A stretch of DNA of 7,455 nt from Gammaproteobacteria bacterium UBA7449 (GTDB lineage Bacteria > Pseudomonadota > Gammaproteobacteria > Pseudomonadales > Pseudohongiellaceae): the NCBI GenBank assembly GCA_002477465.1, contig DLPV01000021.1, positions 1 through 7,455 on the forward strand. The letters are read 5' to 3'. The position numbers and the translations under genes were made by a program. This document shows positions 6,383 to 7,455 of the stretch, in pieces. Below the pieces are notes generated by a model. It was not told where the DNA came from, did not search any database, and was given only the letters and a program-made list of their open reading frames with translations. Every line of letters starts with the position of its first letter. The first letter of the stretch is position 1.

Positions 6383-7018
6383 ATGAACAAGATCAAACGC
6401 ACAGAGATATTCACTCGCTGGCGAGATGCCAATCCCAAGCCAACCACTGAGCTTCAATACAGCAATAGCTTTGAGTTGCTGATAGCAGTGATACTGTCGG
6501 CACAGGCCACCGATGTCAGCGTCAACAAGGCCACCGACAAACTCTATCCAGTAGCTAATACACCAGAGGCGATACTCGAACTAGGTGTCAATGGATTGAA
6601 GCAGTACATCAAGACCATCGGCCTCTTTAACAGTAAGGCCGAGAACGTCATCAAGACCTGCCGCATACTTATCGAAAAACACGACTCGCAGGTACCAGAT
6701 AATCGAGAGGCACTTGAGGCCCTGCCGGGCGTGGGCCGCAAGACCGCGAACGTGGTGCTTAATACCGCATTCAGGCAGGTAGCGATGGCAGTAGACACAC
6801 ACATTTTTCGCGTCTCCAACCGAACCGGCATCGCCCCCGGCAAGAATGTGCTGGAAGTTGAAAGAAAGCTGCTCAAGTTCATTCCTGCAGAGTTCCTGCT
6901 TGACGCGCATCACTGGCTCATCCTGCATGGGCGCTATACCTGCATTGCCCGCAAGCCGCGCTGTTGCTCCTGCTTGATAGAAGATCTTTGCGAATACAAC
7001 AAAAAGACTGAAACCTGA
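6383..7018 (+). CDS. nth: Endonuclease III, DNA glycosylase/AP lyase
   Basis: A 211-aa cytoplasmic base-excision repair enzyme that removes oxidised pyrimidines and cleaves the abasic site by beta-elimination. It matches E. coli Nth in length and almost throughout. The helix-hairpin-helix LPGVGRKTANVVL (114-126) contains catalytic Lys120, and Asp138 lies in AVDTHIFRV. The C-terminal [4Fe-4S] ligands are Cys187, Cys194, Cys197 and Cys203, with an extra Cys195 (PRCCSC, normally PRCGSC). The ATG is preceded by AGGAA (6374-6378) and lies 11 bases after the rsxE stop, so it is probably co-transcribed with the rsx genes, as in other gammaproteobacteria. Unlike its rsx neighbours it shows no loss of key residues. 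Confidence 0.97.
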   Translation: MNKIKRTEIFTRWRDANPKPTTELQYSNSFELLIAVILSAQATDVSVNKATDKLYPVANTPEAILELGVNGLKQYIKTIGLFNSKAENVIKTCRILIEKHDSQVPDNREALEALPGVGRKTANVVLNTAFRQVAMAVDTHIFRVSNRTGIAPGKNVLEVERKLLKFIPAEFLLDAHHWLILHGRYTCIARKPRCCSCLIEDLCEYNKKTET

Positions 7019-7296
7019 GCATTGCCAGGCATTGCTGTAGAAAGAACGCGACTATCCCTGTGCGCAGGAACGCCGGGATTTCGTTGGCGCCGAGCTTTCG
7101 CAGCGCTACCGGTCTGCGCGCTGCACCTCAGACCCTGCGACCTCCAGTGCCAGGCACACTGGATCAATAAGCGTAGGTGGCCAGGGCTTTCTTTGGTGTA
7201 ATCGAAGAGATAGAGATTTCAGAGCATAAGTGCATTGAATTTCCCGGCCGGCGCGACGCAATCAACAGATAGGTCATTGCTTCAGAACTCGGCCGA
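7019..7296. other. Intergenic region without recognisable gene
   Basis: 278 bases between nth and the convergent partial gene. No tRNA, no convincing ORF and no T-run terminator for nth is seen. The only clear structure is a 7-bp inverted repeat, TCCAGTG/CACTGGA, at 7143-7149/7157-7163 with a 7-base loop. Confidence 0.5.
7143..7163. repeat. Inverted repeat between nth and the convergent gene
   Basis: A perfect 7-bp stem with a 7-base loop (CCAGGCA) lies between two convergent genes. Neither strand shows a T-run after it, so a role as intrinsic terminator is not supported; it could be a weak 3'-end structure. Confidence 0.35.
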
Positions 7297-7455
7297 TTAA
7301 TCAGCCGCGCTGAGTGGATCATGGGTCACCTGCGCCGACAGCTTTTCATCGGCATACTTCAGGTCCTGGATTGCGTCAAACATGACCAGCTTATCGATAT
7401 TCGCAATTAAACTGGCACCTTCCGCCAACGGAAATACGACAAAGCTGACGACTCG
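7297..7455 (-). CDS. C-terminal fragment of an unidentified protein (runs off the window)
   Basis: Reading leftwards from the right edge, the frame is open for 52 codons to a TAA at 7297-7299. It reads RVVSFVVFPLAEGAS, then ANIDKLVMFDAIQDLKYADE and ends HDPLSAAD. The balanced composition, a hydrophobic strand followed by an acidic, probably helical end, and the absence of any start codon requirement make it look like the 3' end of a real gene convergent with nth. I do not recognise the family and assign no function. The frame could also be open by chance, since 159 bases is short. Confidence 0.5.
   Translation of the reverse strand, partial: RVVSFVVFPLAEGASLIANIDKLVMFDAIQDLKYADEKLSAQVTHDPLSAAD

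Noticed and set aside
6934..7167. Minus-strand 77-codon frame overlapping the end of nth
   Set aside because: It is half inside a confidently assigned gene on the other strand and has no recognisable protein features.

Overview
The window looks like a chromosomal segment of a gammaproteobacterium. The main reasons are an Rnf/Rsx operon in the gammaproteobacterial order followed directly by nth, and an Nth protein of exactly the E. coli length (211 aa) that matches it closely throughout. A free-living, perhaps marine, lineage is a guess only; no taxonomic marker is present.

Layout, all on the + strand except the last item. Bases 1-222 are non-coding, with one strong inverted repeat. Bases 223-1743 encode an exported trypsin-fold Deg/HtrA protease whose PDZ region resembles the plant Deg9 type. 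A 99-base gap carries a candidate extended -10 promoter. Bases 1843-6371 are a tightly packed electron-transport operon, rsxA-rsxB-rsxC-rsxD-rsxE (rnfABCDE), with 3-base spacing or overlaps between all genes. nth (endonuclease III) follows after 11 bases. Bases 7019-7296 hold no recognisable gene, and the right edge carries the C-terminal end of an unidentified minus-strand gene.

The notable point is the Rnf operon. Rnf normally has six core subunits (A, B, C, D, G, E), and rsxG lies between D and E. Here rsxD and rsxE overlap by 14 bases and rsxG is absent. The four cysteines that hold the intramembrane [2Fe-2S] cluster between RnfA and RnfE (two per subunit in Rnf and Nqr) are also all gone: Ser26 and Ser114 in RnfA, Ser28 and Phe111 in RnfE. 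RnfG (periplasmic FMN) and this cluster are consecutive steps of the transmembrane electron route, so their joint loss looks like coherent remodelling rather than random decay. RnfB keeps all twelve cluster cysteines, RnfC keeps both [4Fe-4S] motifs, and RnfD keeps the FMN-attaching threonine (Thr187), although its surrounding motif is altered. All five frames are open and translationally coupled.

The simplest reading is a minimal or divergent Rnf-like complex in which electrons no longer follow the canonical membrane route through the A/E cluster and RnfG. Its reaction, whether ion pumping, SoxR reduction, direct RnfC-RnfB exchange or something else, cannot be told from this sequence.
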